A DNA stretch of 38,923 bases from Vibrio penaeicida (GTDB lineage: Bacteria > Pseudomonadota > Gammaproteobacteria > Enterobacterales > Vibrionaceae): the NCBI RefSeq assembly GCF_002933855.1, contig NZ_BFAQ01000014.1:28054-66976 (forward strand). Reading direction: 5' to 3'. Position 1 is the stretch's first letter, and each line of letters begins with the position of its first letter. Of the stretch, positions 8,236-16,897 are shown piece after piece. The position numbers and the translations under genes were made by a program. Below the pieces are notes generated by a model. The model was not told where the DNA came from, did not search any database, and saw only the letters and a program-made list of their open reading frames with translations.

Positions 8236-9144
8236 TTAGAAGTAGCCTTGACGTTTCTTAAGTTCCATCGATCCTGACTGATCGTGGTCGATCGCTCGTC
8301 CTTGACGTTCACTCGATGTTGCTACTAGCATCTCTTCGATAATTTCCGGAAGCGTAGTCGCTTCAGATTCGATTGCGCCTGTCAGCGGGTAACAACCCAA
8401 AGTACGGAAGCGAACGTTACGCTCTTCTACTTTTTCATCTGCTGCAATTTCCATACGTTCATCATCAACCATGATCAGCATGCCATCACGCTCTACAACA
8501 GGGCGTTTGTCTGCTAGGTACAATGGAACGATTTCAATGTTCTCTAGGTAGATGTATTGCCAAATGTCCAGCTCGGTCCAGTTTGAAAGTGGGAATACAC
8601 GAATGCTCTCACCTTTGTTAACTTGACCGTTGTAAGTTTTCCATAGCTCAGGACGCTGATTTTTCGGGTCCCACGTATGGTTCTTATCGCGGAAAGAATA
8701 CACACGCTCTTTCGCACGTGATTTCTCTTCATCACGGCGAGCACCGCCAAACGCCGCATCAAAACCATATTTGTTCAGCGCTTGTTTCAAGCCCTGAGTT
8801 TTCATGATGTCGGTGTGCTTTGAAGAACCGTGAGTAAACGGACCAACGCCCATTGCCAAACCTTCTGGGTTCTTGTGAACCAAAAGATCGAATCCGTATT
8901 TTTCTGCTGTGCGATCACGAAACTCAATCATTTCGCGGAATTTCCAGTCGGTATCGACGTGCAGCAACGGGAAAGGAATTTTCCCTGGGTAGAACGCTTT
9001 ACGTGCCAAATGCAGCATCACCGATGAATCTTTACCGATGGAGTACATCATGACGGGGTTATCAAACTCAGCAGCCACTTCACGGATGATATGAATGCTC
9101 TCCGCTTCTAGCTGTTGTAAGTGAGTTAATCGTTGTTGATCCAT
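8236..9144 (-). CDS. cysD: Sulfate adenylyltransferase small subunit CysD
   Basis: CysD is the catalytic adenylyltransferase that makes APS from ATP and sulfate. The 302-aa protein belongs to the PP-loop family: [19 protein letters not shown] carries the modified ATP-binding loop, [15 protein letters not shown] follows, and [15 protein letters not shown] is the conserved basic segment. The C-terminus ends [10 protein letters not shown], normal for CysD. It precedes cysN with a 17-base gap and follows cobA with a 63-base gap that holds a perfect palindrome. Confidence 0.97.
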   Translation of the reverse strand: MDQQRLTHLQQLEAESIHIIREVAAEFDNPVMMYSIGKDSSVMLHLARKAFYPGKIPFPLLHVDTDWKFREMIEFRDRTAEKYGFDLLVHKNPEGLAMGVGPFTHGSSKHTDIMKTQGLKQALNKYGFDAAFGGARRDEEKSRAKERVYSFRDKNHTWDPKNQRPELWKTYNGQVNKGESIRVFPLSNWTELDIWQYIYLENIEIVPLYLADKRPVVERDGMLIMVDDERMEIAADEKVEERNVRFRTLGCYPLTGAIESEATTLPEIIEEMLVATSSERQGRAIDHDQSGSMELKKRQGYF

Positions 9145-9164
9145 TTTCTTTTGCTTCCTTTAAG

Positions 9165-9178
9165 GCTCGTCGACGAGC
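9165..9178 (-). other. Perfect 14-bp palindrome between cobA and cysD
   Basis: GCTCGTCGACGAGC is self-complementary without a loop in DNA. The flanking AA/TT pairs extend the symmetry after one mismatch. It begins 20 bases upstream of the cysD ATG, just ahead of its AAGGA ribosome site, and has no T-run. It could be an mRNA hairpin tuning cysD translation or a protein-binding site. Confidence 0.4.
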
Positions 9179-9207
9179 TTTCAAATATGCTCAGAGTCAC
9201 ACAAGAG

Positions 9208-10080
9208 TTAGGCAAAACTCATTGCCGGCTCTAAATCTTGTTGGTTTTCACCAAACCAGCTCAACTTGCTGGACAGATTAACCACTTCCCCTACTACGAT
9301 GAGAGAAGGTGATTCCGCATGCACGGCGAGATCTGCCAATTCGTTTAGCTGGCCTTTGAATACTTTCTGACAGGATTGAGTACCACGTTCGATGATGGCG
9401 ATAGGAGTTGCGCCGTCGCGACCAAATTTGATCAATTGCTCTTGGATGTAACTGGACTTCATTAGCCCCATATAGATAACCAGTGTCTGATTACCGCGAG
9501 CTAACGTTGACCAGTCCATTTGATCGCTTTCTGCTTTGAGGTGGCCCGTAATGAACATAGCAGACTGCGCGTAATCGCGATGCGTCAGTGGAATCCCTGC
9601 GTATGCTGTTGCACCAGCAGCGGCAGTAATACCGGGAATCACTTGAAAAGGTACACCGGCTTCAAATAAAACTTCCAGCTCTTCTCCACCACGACCAAAC
9701 ACAAATGGATCGCCACCTTTAATGCGGACGACTCGGTGTCCTTGATGAGCAAAGTCCACCAGCAATTGGTTGGTTTTCTCTTGTGGAACACTGTGGTGAC
9801 CTGCACGTTTCCCAACACACACCAATATCGTGTCGTCAGGAACCAACTCCATGATTTCATCCGAAACAAGATAGTCGTAAAGAACGACATCAGCTTGTTG
9901 AAGGTAGTTCAGTGCTTTTAAAGTGAGTAGCTCTGCATCACCCGGACCTGCGCCAACTAACGCAACTTCGCCTGGGCGCAGCTTACTTTTTCGAGCAGAG
10001 CTCGAACGTTCTGCCACTAAGCGAGGCTTTTTATTTGGGAATTGCGTCAGTGTGTCTTTACCGGCCATGGTGCTCATCAT
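9208..10080 (-). CDS. cobA: Uroporphyrinogen-III C-methyltransferase
   Basis: This SAM-dependent enzyme methylates uroporphyrinogen III at C-2 and C-7 to precorrin-2, the precursor of siroheme needed by sulfite reductase. Family motifs are [57 protein letters not shown] and the C-terminal [10 protein letters not shown]. There is no CysG oxidase/chelatase domain, so it is the single-domain CobA form with a basic N-terminal tail of about 30 residues. The frame is open to 10188, but AGGAAA sits just before a triple ATG at 10083/10080/10077, so I place the start at 10080 (290 aa). It heads the cys operon, divergent from cpdB. Confidence 0.93.
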   Translation of the reverse strand: MMSTMAGKDTLTQFPNKKPRLVAERSSSARKSKLRPGEVALVGAGPGDAELLTLKALNYLQQADVVLYDYLVSDEIMELVPDDTILVCVGKRAGHHSVPQEKTNQLLVDFAHQGHRVVRIKGGDPFVFGRGGEELEVLFEAGVPFQVIPGITAAAGATAYAGIPLTHRDYAQSAMFITGHLKAESDQMDWSTLARGNQTLVIYMGLMKSSYIQEQLIKFGRDGATPIAIIERGTQSCQKVFKGQLNELADLAVHAESPSLIVVGEVVNLSSKLSWFGENQQDLEPAMSFA

Positions 10081-10449
10081 CATTTTTCCTGTGATGATGG
10101 CATTATGACCAGCAACCGTTATTACCTGAAATTCTAAAATTTCATTTTTTATTCGAAAAGTTGATAAGAACAAAAAAGCATGAGACATGAATATTGAGCA
10201 ATTTATTCATTTCGTGAAAAAATTCCCCCTATATTGCGCCCAATTGCATTTATAAGATGCGGTTTAAGGAAGTTATCAATTACAAAACCAATAGAAAATT
10301 TGGTTTATAGCTAACAGTTTGACATTTCGACCTTTACGCCAGATCACACTATTCATAAGCAAGACAAATTTGTTTCATGGATTTTTGTTACATTTCGACA
10401 TGTCAATTTTCATCCTATTACTTTTCATCTTATGACTCTGGAGCAAACC
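10081..10449. promoter_or_regulatory. Divergent cobA-cpdB intergenic region
   Basis: This 369-bp gap has no credible ORF. It should carry the cys operon promoter and the cpdB promoter, but I see no consensus sigma-70 pair for either. Visible structure: the palindrome TGAAATT-CTAA-AATTTCA at 10127-10144, about 45 bases upstream of cobA; a 10-bp direct repeat ACATTTCGAC at 10322-10331 and 10390-10399; and a TTGACA hexamer at 10319-10324. CysB control of the cobA side would be expected from family knowledge but was not demonstrated. Confidence 0.5.
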
Positions 10450-12411
10450 ATGAAACTGGCTGTGAAACCTCTTTCTATTGCGGTCCTTGGTGGCTTATTA
10501 ACCATTGCAGGTCCGGCAATGGCTGACACCATTAAATTGAGAATCATTGAAACCACCGACATTCACACTAATGTGATGGATTACGATTACTACAAAGATA
10601 AGCCATCTCAAAAGATTGGTTTAACCCGTGCAGCAACGTTAGTGAAGCAAGCTCAGCAGGAAGTCACCAACAGCGTTTTGGTTGATAACGGCGACCTTAT
10701 CCAAGGTAGCCCTATGGGTGACTACATGGCGGATAAAGGGATAGAAAAAGGCGAGATCCACCCTGTATACAAAGCCATGAATCAGCTGAATTACGATGTA
10801 GGTAACATTGGAAATCATGAATTCAACTATGGTTTGGATTTCCTAATGGAAACCATTGATGACGCAAATTTCCCGTACATCAGCGCCAACGTATTCGATA
10901 AAAGTACAGGTGAGCACTATTTCACTCCTTACATAATCAAAAAGCACAAGTTCAAAGATGTCGATGGCAACCTCCAAGACGTCAAAGTCGGCTACATTGG
11001 TTTTGTTCCACCACAAATTATGGTGTGGGACAAAAAGAACCTTGAAGGCAAAGTGTTTGCCAGAGACATAAAAGAAACCGCCGAAGTACTGGTTCCAAAA
11101 ATGAAGGCTGAGGGTGCCGACGTCATTGTTGCCATTCCACACTCCGGTATTTCTAGTGATCCATACAAGCTTGGTGCAGAGAATTCAACGCTCTACTTAT
11201 CAGAAGTCGAAGGTATTGATGCAATTGCATTCGGTCACGCTCACTCTGTATTTCCGGGTAAAGGGTTCGATAACCTCCAAGGTGTCGATAATAAAAAAGG
11301 CACCATTAATGGTGTTGTGTCTGTTATGCCCGGTCGCTGGGGTAGCCACGTAGGTGTCATGGATCTTGTCTTAGAAAAAGACGGGGAAGGCTGGAAGGTA
11401 TCGAACGGACAAGCCGAAGCGCGTCCAATTTTCGATAAAAAATCAAAAATCTCGTTAGCAGAACCAGATAAAGACATGGTTAAGGTGTTAGAAGCCGATC
11501 ACAAAGGCACTCGCGGCTTTGTAAACCAGCCAATAGGTAAAGCTAACGACGTGATGTACAGCTTTTTGGCATTGGTTCAAGATGACCCAACCATTCAGAT
11601 CGTCAACTTAGCTCAGAAAGATTACGTGGAACGCTTTATACAAGGTGATCCTGATCTAGACGGAATCCCAGTACTTTCAGCAGCAGCACCGTTCAAAGCG
11701 GGTGGGAGAAAGAACGATCCAGCCAACTTTACTGAAGTGGAATCTGGTGAGTTGACGTTCAGAAACGCCGCCGATCTTTACTTGTACCCGAACACGTTAG
11801 TCGCACTCAAAGTGACGGGTAAAGAGGTAAAAGAGTGGCTTGAATGTTCAGCGGGTCAATTCAAACAAATTGATACTGCTTCATCAGCACCACAAAGTTT
11901 GATTGATTGGGACGACTTCCGTACGTACAACTTCGATGTCATTGATGGTGTGAACTACCAAATCGACATCACTAAGCCAGCGAAATACGACGGTAACTGT
12001 AAAGTAATCAATGAAGGCTCTGAACGTATCGTTGGTTTAACTTATCAAGGCAAACCTATCGATTTGAAGCAAGATTTCATTATCGCTTCAAATAACTATC
12101 GCGCATACAGCAACAAGTTCCCCGGTACTGGTTCTGAATTTGTGGCCTTCGATGCACCCGATGAAAATCGCACAGTATTGGCAAACTACATATCACGAGT
12201 GAGCCAAGAAAATGGGCAGTTTGCTCCGAGTGCTGATAACAATTGGTCATTCGCCCCAATCACAAGTGACACAAAGCTGGATATCCGCTTTGAAACCTCA
12301 CCCAGTGAAAAAGCAGCCACCTTTATTAAAGAGAAAGGTCAATACCCAATGGAGCGCGTCGCAACCGATGATGTTGGCTTTGGTGTATACCGATTAGAAT
12401 TGCAAAAATAG
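10450..12411 (+). CDS. cpdB: 2',3'-cyclic-nucleotide 2'-phosphodiesterase/3'-nucleotidase CpdB
   Basis: This is a periplasmic bifunctional enzyme that opens 2',3'-cyclic nucleotides and removes the 3'-phosphate, for nucleotide scavenging. The 653-aa protein has a signal peptide (likely cut after AMA). Its N-terminal metallophosphoesterase domain has [32 protein letters not shown] and GHAHSVFPG as the dinuclear metal ligands, and a C-terminal 5'-nucleotidase domain has [15 protein letters not shown]. The start at 10450 has GGAG upstream; an in-frame ATG at 10432 lies before that ribosome site and is rejected. A strong terminator follows. Confidence 0.95.
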   Translation: MKLAVKPLSIAVLGGLLTIAGPAMADTIKLRIIETTDIHTNVMDYDYYKDKPSQKIGLTRAATLVKQAQQEVTNSVLVDNGDLIQGSPMGDYMADKGIEKGEIHPVYKAMNQLNYDVGNIGNHEFNYGLDFLMETIDDANFPYISANVFDKSTGEHYFTPYIIKKHKFKDVDGNLQDVKVGYIGFVPPQIMVWDKKNLEGKVFARDIKETAEVLVPKMKAEGADVIVAIPHSGISSDPYKLGAENSTLYLSEVEGIDAIAFGHAHSVFPGKGFDNLQGVDNKKGTINGVVSVMPGRWGSHVGVMDLVLEKDGEGWKVSNGQAEARPIFDKKSKISLAEPDKDMVKVLEADHKGTRGFVNQPIGKANDVMYSFLALVQDDPTIQIVNLAQKDYVERFIQGDPDLDGIPVLSAAAPFKAGGRKNDPANFTEVESGELTFRNAADLYLYPNTLVALKVTGKEVKEWLECSAGQFKQIDTASSAPQSLIDWDDFRTYNFDVIDGVNYQIDITKPAKYDGNCKVINEGSERIVGLTYQGKPIDLKQDFIIASNNYRAYSNKFPGTGSEFVAFDAPDENRTVLANYISRVSQENGQFAPSADNNWSFAPITSDTKLDIRFETSPSEKAATFIKEKGQYPMERVATDDVGFGVYRLELQK

Positions 12412-12445
12412 CCACTACCTATTTAAAGCAACTCTGATTAAGATA

Positions 12446-12471
12446 AACCGCAGCCAAGGCTGCGGTTTTTT
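12446..12471 (+). terminator. Intrinsic terminator after cpdB
   Basis: A 10-bp GC-rich stem, AACCGCAGCC with GGCTGCGGTT (two-base loop), is followed by a T-run. It lies 34 bases after the cpdB stop. Confidence 0.9.
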
Positions 12472-12500
12472 ATCAGATACGCCGATTCAATGAGTAGAAT

Positions 12501-13079
12501 ATGGACGAAAGATTTACAACACATTTAACAGAACTTGGGTTTTCACTTAAAGAAATAAAACCTATAACGGATCAAGCCACCCTATTTGATCTCCCAACAC
12601 GCCATATCCTTGCACACCAAGGGGAATCGCCCTCTCATGTATTCTTTTTATTAGAAGGCTTGTGTCACGCGTGTTATCTAACCAGTGATGGAAAGCAATA
12701 CAGTAAAGAATTCTACTGGGAAGTGGATTGGCTAATCAGTTTTGAAAGCTTGGTGAAGAATGAACCTTCTCCATATCTATTAGAATCTCTTACGCCAGTA
12801 AAATTGCTGTCGTTTCCAATTGAGTTAGTTGAGCAATGGCGGGCTGAGTCACACCCTCTTTATATCAAACTACTGGAGACTCAGTTGATGTATAAAGAAG
12901 GTAAGGAACGTTTCATGTTGCTCCACTCTCCAGAAGAGCGCTACAGCCTGTTTTGCGAAACCTACCCAGATTTGGTTTCAAGAATTACGGATTACCAAAT
13001 CGCGGCATACTTAGGCATTACCCATATCAGCCTAAGTCGTATTAAAAAGCGTTTGAAAGAGAAAATTAACAAAAGTTAA
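12501..13079 (+). CDS. Crp/Fnr family transcriptional regulator
   Basis: This 192-aa regulator has an N-terminal cyclic-nucleotide-binding fold (about residues 20-125). It includes LFDLPTRHILAHQGESPSHVFFLLEGLCHACYLT in two adjoining strands and a helical dimer region. A short C-terminal helix-turn-helix follows in ITDYQIAAYLGITHISLSRIKKRLK. It lacks the cAMP-binding RSA-type loop and the N-terminal Fnr cysteines, so the effector is unknown. The C-terminus is shorter than in CRP. It lies between the cpdB terminator and the ElaA-like gene and may act on neighbours, but nothing proves this. Confidence 0.85.
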   Translation: MDERFTTHLTELGFSLKEIKPITDQATLFDLPTRHILAHQGESPSHVFFLLEGLCHACYLTSDGKQYSKEFYWEVDWLISFESLVKNEPSPYLLESLTPVKLLSFPIELVEQWRAESHPLYIKLLETQLMYKEGKERFMLLHSPEERYSLFCETYPDLVSRITDYQIAAYLGITHISLSRIKKRLKEKINKS

Positions 13080-13108
13080 TGAGTACTTACCTCCTTTGTC
13101 TTACATTG

Positions 13109-13126
13109 GTTAATCAATAGATTAAC
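13109..13126. promoter_or_regulatory. Inverted repeat, possible operator
   Basis: GTTAATC-AATA-GATTAAC is a perfect 7-bp inverted repeat with a 4-base spacer, 12 bases before the elaA start and 30 bases after the regulator gene. Placement suggests an operator for the adjacent Crp/Fnr-type regulator or a small hairpin. The half-site is not a CRP TGTGA motif. Confidence 0.35.
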
Positions 13127-13137
13127 AGAGGCTTACT

Positions 13138-13608
13138 ATGATCAATTGGCAACTCCTATCTTTTAGCCAACTCTCCAATATGCAGCTCTACCAAATGATC
13201 AAATTACGAGTGGATGTGTTTGTTGTGGAACAAGACTGCCCTTACCCTGAATTGGATGACAAAGACCATACCGAAGGGGCGTTCCACCTATTGGGTTATG
13301 ATGGAGAGGAGCTGGTCGCGTGCGCCAGGTTACTTGCTAAAGGCATCAGTTATTCAAATGTTGCTAGTATCGGGCGGGTTGCAACCAAAGAAAGTGCACG
13401 AGGCAATGGGCTCGGACATGATTTGATGCAGCAAGCACTGACGAGTGTAGAGTCTATTTGGGGCAACGTTCCCGTTAAAATAAGCGCTCAAAAACACCTT
13501 AGCCAGTACTACGGAAAACATGGCTTTGTGCAGTGCACAGAAATGTACCTAGAAGATGGTATTCCCCATATTGGCATGGTCAGGGAAGCGAAAGAAAGGT
13601 GCCTATAA
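13138..13608 (+). CDS. elaA: ElaA-like GNAT family N-acetyltransferase
   Basis: This 156-aa GNAT protein has the acetyl-CoA-binding segment SIGRVATKESARGNGLGHDLMQQAL (split here across motif A) and the ElaA-type start with MIKLRVDVFVVEQDCPYPELDDKDHT. The C-terminus holds QYYGKHGFVQCTEMYLEDGIPHIGM, where the HIGM ending is a hallmark of ElaA proteins. The substrate is not known. A ribosome site AGAGG precedes the ATG. The gene overlaps the likely start of the downstream DMT transporter by 10 bases, implying co-transcription. Confidence 0.9.
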   Translation: MINWQLLSFSQLSNMQLYQMIKLRVDVFVVEQDCPYPELDDKDHTEGAFHLLGYDGEELVACARLLAKGISYSNVASIGRVATKESARGNGLGHDLMQQALTSVESIWGNVPVKISAQKHLSQYYGKHGFVQCTEMYLEDGIPHIGMVREAKERCL

Positions 13609-14453
13609 CTCCAACTAATCTTGCGCTTTTATTCTTGATTGCGGGCAACTTAATGGCGTCTGTATCGGATGTTGCTGTAAAGGTTCTGGGAGATGGCGCG
13701 AATGTTTTCCAATACATATTCATTCGCCAATTGGTTTCCGCTTTGGTTGTTTTGCCACTTTGGATTCGGCTTCAACCAACCGAACGTAGATTAAAAGGCA
13801 TGCCTGTCAACCTGTTACGCGCACACCTAGTGCTTATTGGCAGTGGTTGTATGGTAATAGCGATTACTCACTTACCCTTAGCAACGGCTAATGCCGTGTT
13901 CTATGCCGCTCCGCTATTAATGCTTCCTCTTTCAGCTTGGTTACTAAAAGAAAAACCTCAAACAAATAAAATTATCGCCACATTTATTGGCTTTATTGGC
14001 GTACTCTTGGTACTTCGACCATCGCAGTTTCATTGGGCAGCCATTTTTGCTTTGGGCACAGCAATGACTTTAGCGCTATTTAATGTATTGGTTCGCAAGC
14101 TTCCAGGGAATCAACCTGTCGCGGCAACTTTATTTTGGACATCCATCTTCTCCCTGCCAATCTCTGGTGCATTAGCGTGGGCAAACTGGCAACCTATTTC
14201 TTTAGAATCCTTAATGTGGATTGTGTTCAGTGCGTGTTGCATTCTTACTTACAATGGCTTTGCCGTTGCCGCCTACAAAAAAGCTGAAACATCACAAATT
14301 GCCTTAGCGGAATATTCTGGTCTGCTATTCGTAACGTTATTTGGTGTTTTGTGGTTCAACGAAATTCCTGATTGGCTCACCGCAGTCGGTATCTTGCTGA
14401 TTGTTTTGCCTATGATGCCTATTAAAGCCACCAAAAAGCGTCAATATCCTTAA
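13599..14453 (+). CDS. DMT superfamily (EamA) transporter
   Basis: This inner-membrane protein of about 284 aa has ten predicted helices in two EamA repeats. The first repeat starts at NLALLFLIAGNLMASVSDVAVKVL and contains HLPLATANAVFYAAPLLMLPLSAWLLKE; the second ends in AEYSGLLFVTLFGVLWFNEIPDWLTAVGILLIV. These are typical drug/metabolite transporter patterns. The frame is open to an ATG at 13533, well inside elaA, but the first helix begins about 6 codons after a GTG at 13599, so I prefer GTG with a 10-base overlap. The substrate is not inferable. Confidence 0.85.
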   Translation: MPITPTNLALLFLIAGNLMASVSDVAVKVLGDGANVFQYIFIRQLVSALVVLPLWIRLQPTERRLKGMPVNLLRAHLVLIGSGCMVIAITHLPLATANAVFYAAPLLMLPLSAWLLKEKPQTNKIIATFIGFIGVLLVLRPSQFHWAAIFALGTAMTLALFNVLVRKLPGNQPVAATLFWTSIFSLPISGALAWANWQPISLESLMWIVFSACCILTYNGFAVAAYKKAETSQIALAEYSGLLFVTLFGVLWFNEIPDWLTAVGILLIVLPMMPIKATKKRQYP

Positions 14454-14601
14454 TAACGTCTAAACTTTTTATGAAATGGTGAATACTTCAGCACTTTTAT
14501 CCGGTCTTTGTTGAAGTTATCGCGCTATTCCTGAAGTTTTCTACTCTCAGTGATCACTCCAAGAATAGCTTCACGAAATTCATACAAAGGTGCAGTTAGA
14601 C

Positions 14602-15183
14602 GTGGCTGAATATGCGCAACAGTTTAATCTTTGGGCGTCACAACAAACACTCTTAAGTTTAATGCTAGGAGTGATTTTGGTTTCCTATCTGCTAGAAGAT
14701 TTAGCCATTCTTGGGGCGGCTGGGCTTGCTACTCAAGGAGCCATGCCAACATCCATGGCACTGATTGCTATATTTATCGGCATCGCAACGGGTGATTTAG
14801 GGCTCTATTACTTAGGAAAATGGGCTCACCAATCCCGTTGGTTACGTTATCGCCTGCTTTCTCATAAATCGATGCGCTGGGTTCGTCACAAACTGCACAA
14901 CCGCCCTATTTTCAATCTATTCATTATTCGCTTTATCCCGGGTCTTCGGACGTTGGGCTATTCCTTAAGTGGCTTTTTTCAACTGCCTCTCGCTTCTTTT
15001 ATGTCTGCCGTACTTTTTGCGACAGCATTATGGACGGCACTGATATTTGGCTGCACTTTCTGGTTGGGTCAACAGGCATGGATTCAAGCCAGCTCACATC
15101 AATGGTTGCTGATACCAGTGCTGTTTATCACTTTGGTAATGGGCAATCGACTAATGAAATCTCGCTTTTCGAGGAGAGTGTAA
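14602..15183 (+). CDS. DedA-like (VTT domain) membrane protein
   Basis: This membrane protein of about 193 aa has a VTT/SNARE-associated domain, a family that includes lipid flippases such as those for undecaprenyl phosphate and phospholipids. Seen here: GIATGDLGLYYLGKWA, the re-entrant/amphipathic region, and FIIRFIPGLRTLGYSLSGF, which carries the two conserved Arg of the R-x3-R motif. A GTG at 14590 is possible, but AAAGG at 14586-14590 suits the GTG at 14602 better. It heads a compact six-gene operon and shares one base with the ATP-grasp gene. I infer a role in moving the lipid made by the operon. Confidence 0.8.
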   Translation: MAEYAQQFNLWASQQTLLSLMLGVILVSYLLEDLAILGAAGLATQGAMPTSMALIAIFIGIATGDLGLYYLGKWAHQSRWLRYRLLSHKSMRWVRHKLHNRPIFNLFIIRFIPGLRTLGYSLSGFFQLPLASFMSAVLFATALWTALIFGCTFWLGQQAWIQASSHQWLLIPVLFITLVMGNRLMKSRFSRRV

Positions 15184-16334
15184 TGACAAGTTCGCCGTTG
15201 GCACTAGACAGCCAGTTTGAAGCGATCGACGTTGAAACTGGCATCAACAAAGGGATGCCAAAGTTTGTACAGGATCAGCAAGGTAGTATTTCACCTTACG
15301 AATTTTTGCCTGCTTGGGTGTTCTATACCCCAGTAGTACTCCAAAGCTTTGCTCTTGCTCTGCGTTATGGTGATGTTCGCTTACCACTGGTAGCCAATCC
15401 GAGCATTAAACTCAGCGGTATGGTAGGTGAATCCAAACACGATATCCTTTCTTTGGCTGGCAGCTATGCTCGCCAATGGGTTTCTCCCTTTATCACGGTA
15501 TTCCAAACCGGTGAAGACGTAGCCGAGCAGTCGTCCAAGGCTTATCAGCAAATGCGAGATAATGGATTGGATTTCCCTATCGTCGCAAAACCTGATCTCG
15601 GCTGCCGCGGTGCTGGTGTAAAGCTTTTACATAACATGGATCAACTGACGCAATACTTCGAAAGTTTCCCCAAAGATTCTCGATTCCTATTGCAAGAAAA
15701 AGCCCCTTATCCAGCCGAAGCGGGTGTGTTCTACGTTCGCTACCCCGGAGAAAAGAAAGGGAAAGTCATCTCTCTAACGTTGAAATACGCCCCATTTGTT
15801 GAAGGTGATGGGCAATCAACACTTAAAGAACTGATTGAGGCAGACCCTAGAGCAGGTCAACTGACGCATTTGTATTTCCCTCGCCACCAATCAAAGCTCG
15901 ACCAAGTATTGCAGAAAGGGGAATCCTTTCAATTGGCATTTGCTGGTAGCCATAGTCGAGGCAGCATATTTAGAAATGGAAATGCCTATATTTCCGAAAG
16001 GCTAACCGAGCAACTAGACCGCATATTCGACGATGTTGAAGGGTTTTGCTATGGGCGTCTGGATATTAAATTTCAGGATATTTATGAGCTCATGGACGGG
16101 AAGAACTTTACCATTTTGGAAATCAATGGGGCGAGTTCAGAAGCTGCACATATTTGGGATCGAAAAACCCCATTACGAGAAATTTTTTCCACCCTTTTAT
16201 TCCAATATCGCACATTGTTTGCGATTGGCGCATTGCAGAAAAAAGCTGGACATAAGCCACCATCAATAAGCCAGTTACTGGCAGCGTGGCGCGAAGAGAA
16301 ACAGCTTGTCAATGCGTATCCGCAAACCGATTAG
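15183..16334 (+). CDS. ATP-grasp ligase, D-Ala-D-Ala ligase-like fold, substrate unknown
   Basis: This 383-aa soluble protein has ATP-grasp signatures: FPIVAKPDLGCRGAGVKLL (residues 131-149, K136 in the ATP site), FLLQEKAPYPAEAGVFYVRY, CYGRLDIKF (289-297, Arg and Asp) and ILEINGASSE (311-320, Glu313 and Asn315 as Mg ligands). Enzymes of this fold join a carboxylate to an amine through an acylphosphate. The N-terminal 100 residues do not match MurA-type or Ddl substrate domains that I recognise. The frame extends back to 15030, but GAGGAG before the ATG at 15183 and the one-base overlap with the DedA gene fix the start. A peptide-bond or amide-bond role in lipid headgroup synthesis is inferred from neighbours. 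Confidence 0.82.
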   Translation: MTSSPLALDSQFEAIDVETGINKGMPKFVQDQQGSISPYEFLPAWVFYTPVVLQSFALALRYGDVRLPLVANPSIKLSGMVGESKHDILSLAGSYARQWVSPFITVFQTGEDVAEQSSKAYQQMRDNGLDFPIVAKPDLGCRGAGVKLLHNMDQLTQYFESFPKDSRFLLQEKAPYPAEAGVFYVRYPGEKKGKVISLTLKYAPFVEGDGQSTLKELIEADPRAGQLTHLYFPRHQSKLDQVLQKGESFQLAFAGSHSRGSIFRNGNAYISERLTEQLDRIFDDVEGFCYGRLDIKFQDIYELMDGKNFTILEINGASSEAAHIWDRKTPLREIFSTLLFQYRTLFAIGALQKKAGHKPPSISQLLAAWREEKQLVNAYPQTD

Positions 16335-16348
16335 AACAAGGACAACTT

Positions 16349-16897
16349 ATGCAAATTGCGCCTATTTCGCTTACTGCTTCATTACAAAATTTATCTTCCA
16401 CCGTATTGGGAACCATTGAAACGATTGATCAAGGCATTGATTTGCTGATGCAGATTAATTCGGATGATTATCAACTCGCAACACCGCCACTAGTGACAAG
16501 CTCTATGGGTGAACACTGTCGTCATGTATTGGATATTTTTCATGCGCTTTCAGACTACGAAAATGGCGTAGATTACAACCTTCGCAGACGCGGACACGAT
16601 GTGGAAAAAACGCGAGAGCTTGCCATTGTAGAATTCCAAGCCATTAAACAGTGGCTCAGTAAGCTGACACCTGAGGAATTGAAACGCGCGATATCCGTTA
16701 AAACAGAAGTCGCCTTATCGGAAACTCTGAGCGCAGAACTCACTTCTCAGCTGGAGCGAGAAATAGCCTTTGCTGCTTCTCATGCAACGCATCATTACGC
16801 GCTAATGAAAGTTCTGGCCATTCAATTAGGGTATCAGACTGATAAAGAATTGGGATTCGCACCAGCTACCGCGACGTATCTAAGGGAGCAAGACTAA
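16349..16897 (+). CDS. DinB-like four-helix metalloprotein
   Basis: This 182-aa helical protein fits the DinB/YfiT-like superfamily, whose members bind a divalent metal with three histidines. Visible candidates are H56 and H59 in GEHCRHVLDIFHAL and H145, H148, H149 in ASHATHHYALMKVL. The region LVTSSMGEHCRHV before helix 2 is typical. The function in the family varies (thiol transferases, hydrolases), so none is assigned. The start at 16349 follows AAGGAC; the frame is open upstream inside the previous gene. It overlaps the NRDE gene by one base. Confidence 0.8.
   Translation: MQIAPISLTASLQNLSSTVLGTIETIDQGIDLLMQINSDDYQLATPPLVTSSMGEHCRHVLDIFHALSDYENGVDYNLRRRGHDVEKTRELAIVEFQAIKQWLSKLTPEELKRAISVKTEVALSETLSAELTSQLEREIAFAASHATHHYALMKVLAIQLGYQTDKELGFAPATATYLREQD

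Noticed and set aside
10329..10352. CRP-like site ending in TCACA upstream of cpdB
   Set aside because: Only the right half-site matches TGTGA-N6-TCACA; the left half is poor.
10319..10355. TTGACA with TATTCA as a cpdB promoter
   Set aside because: The spacing is about 25 bases, far from the 16-18 base optimum.
14550..14580. TGATC-N18-CGAA as an ECF (ChrR-associated) sigma promoter for the lipid operon
   Set aside because: The -10 side does not match the expected element and there is no sigma gene nearby, so the match is probably chance.
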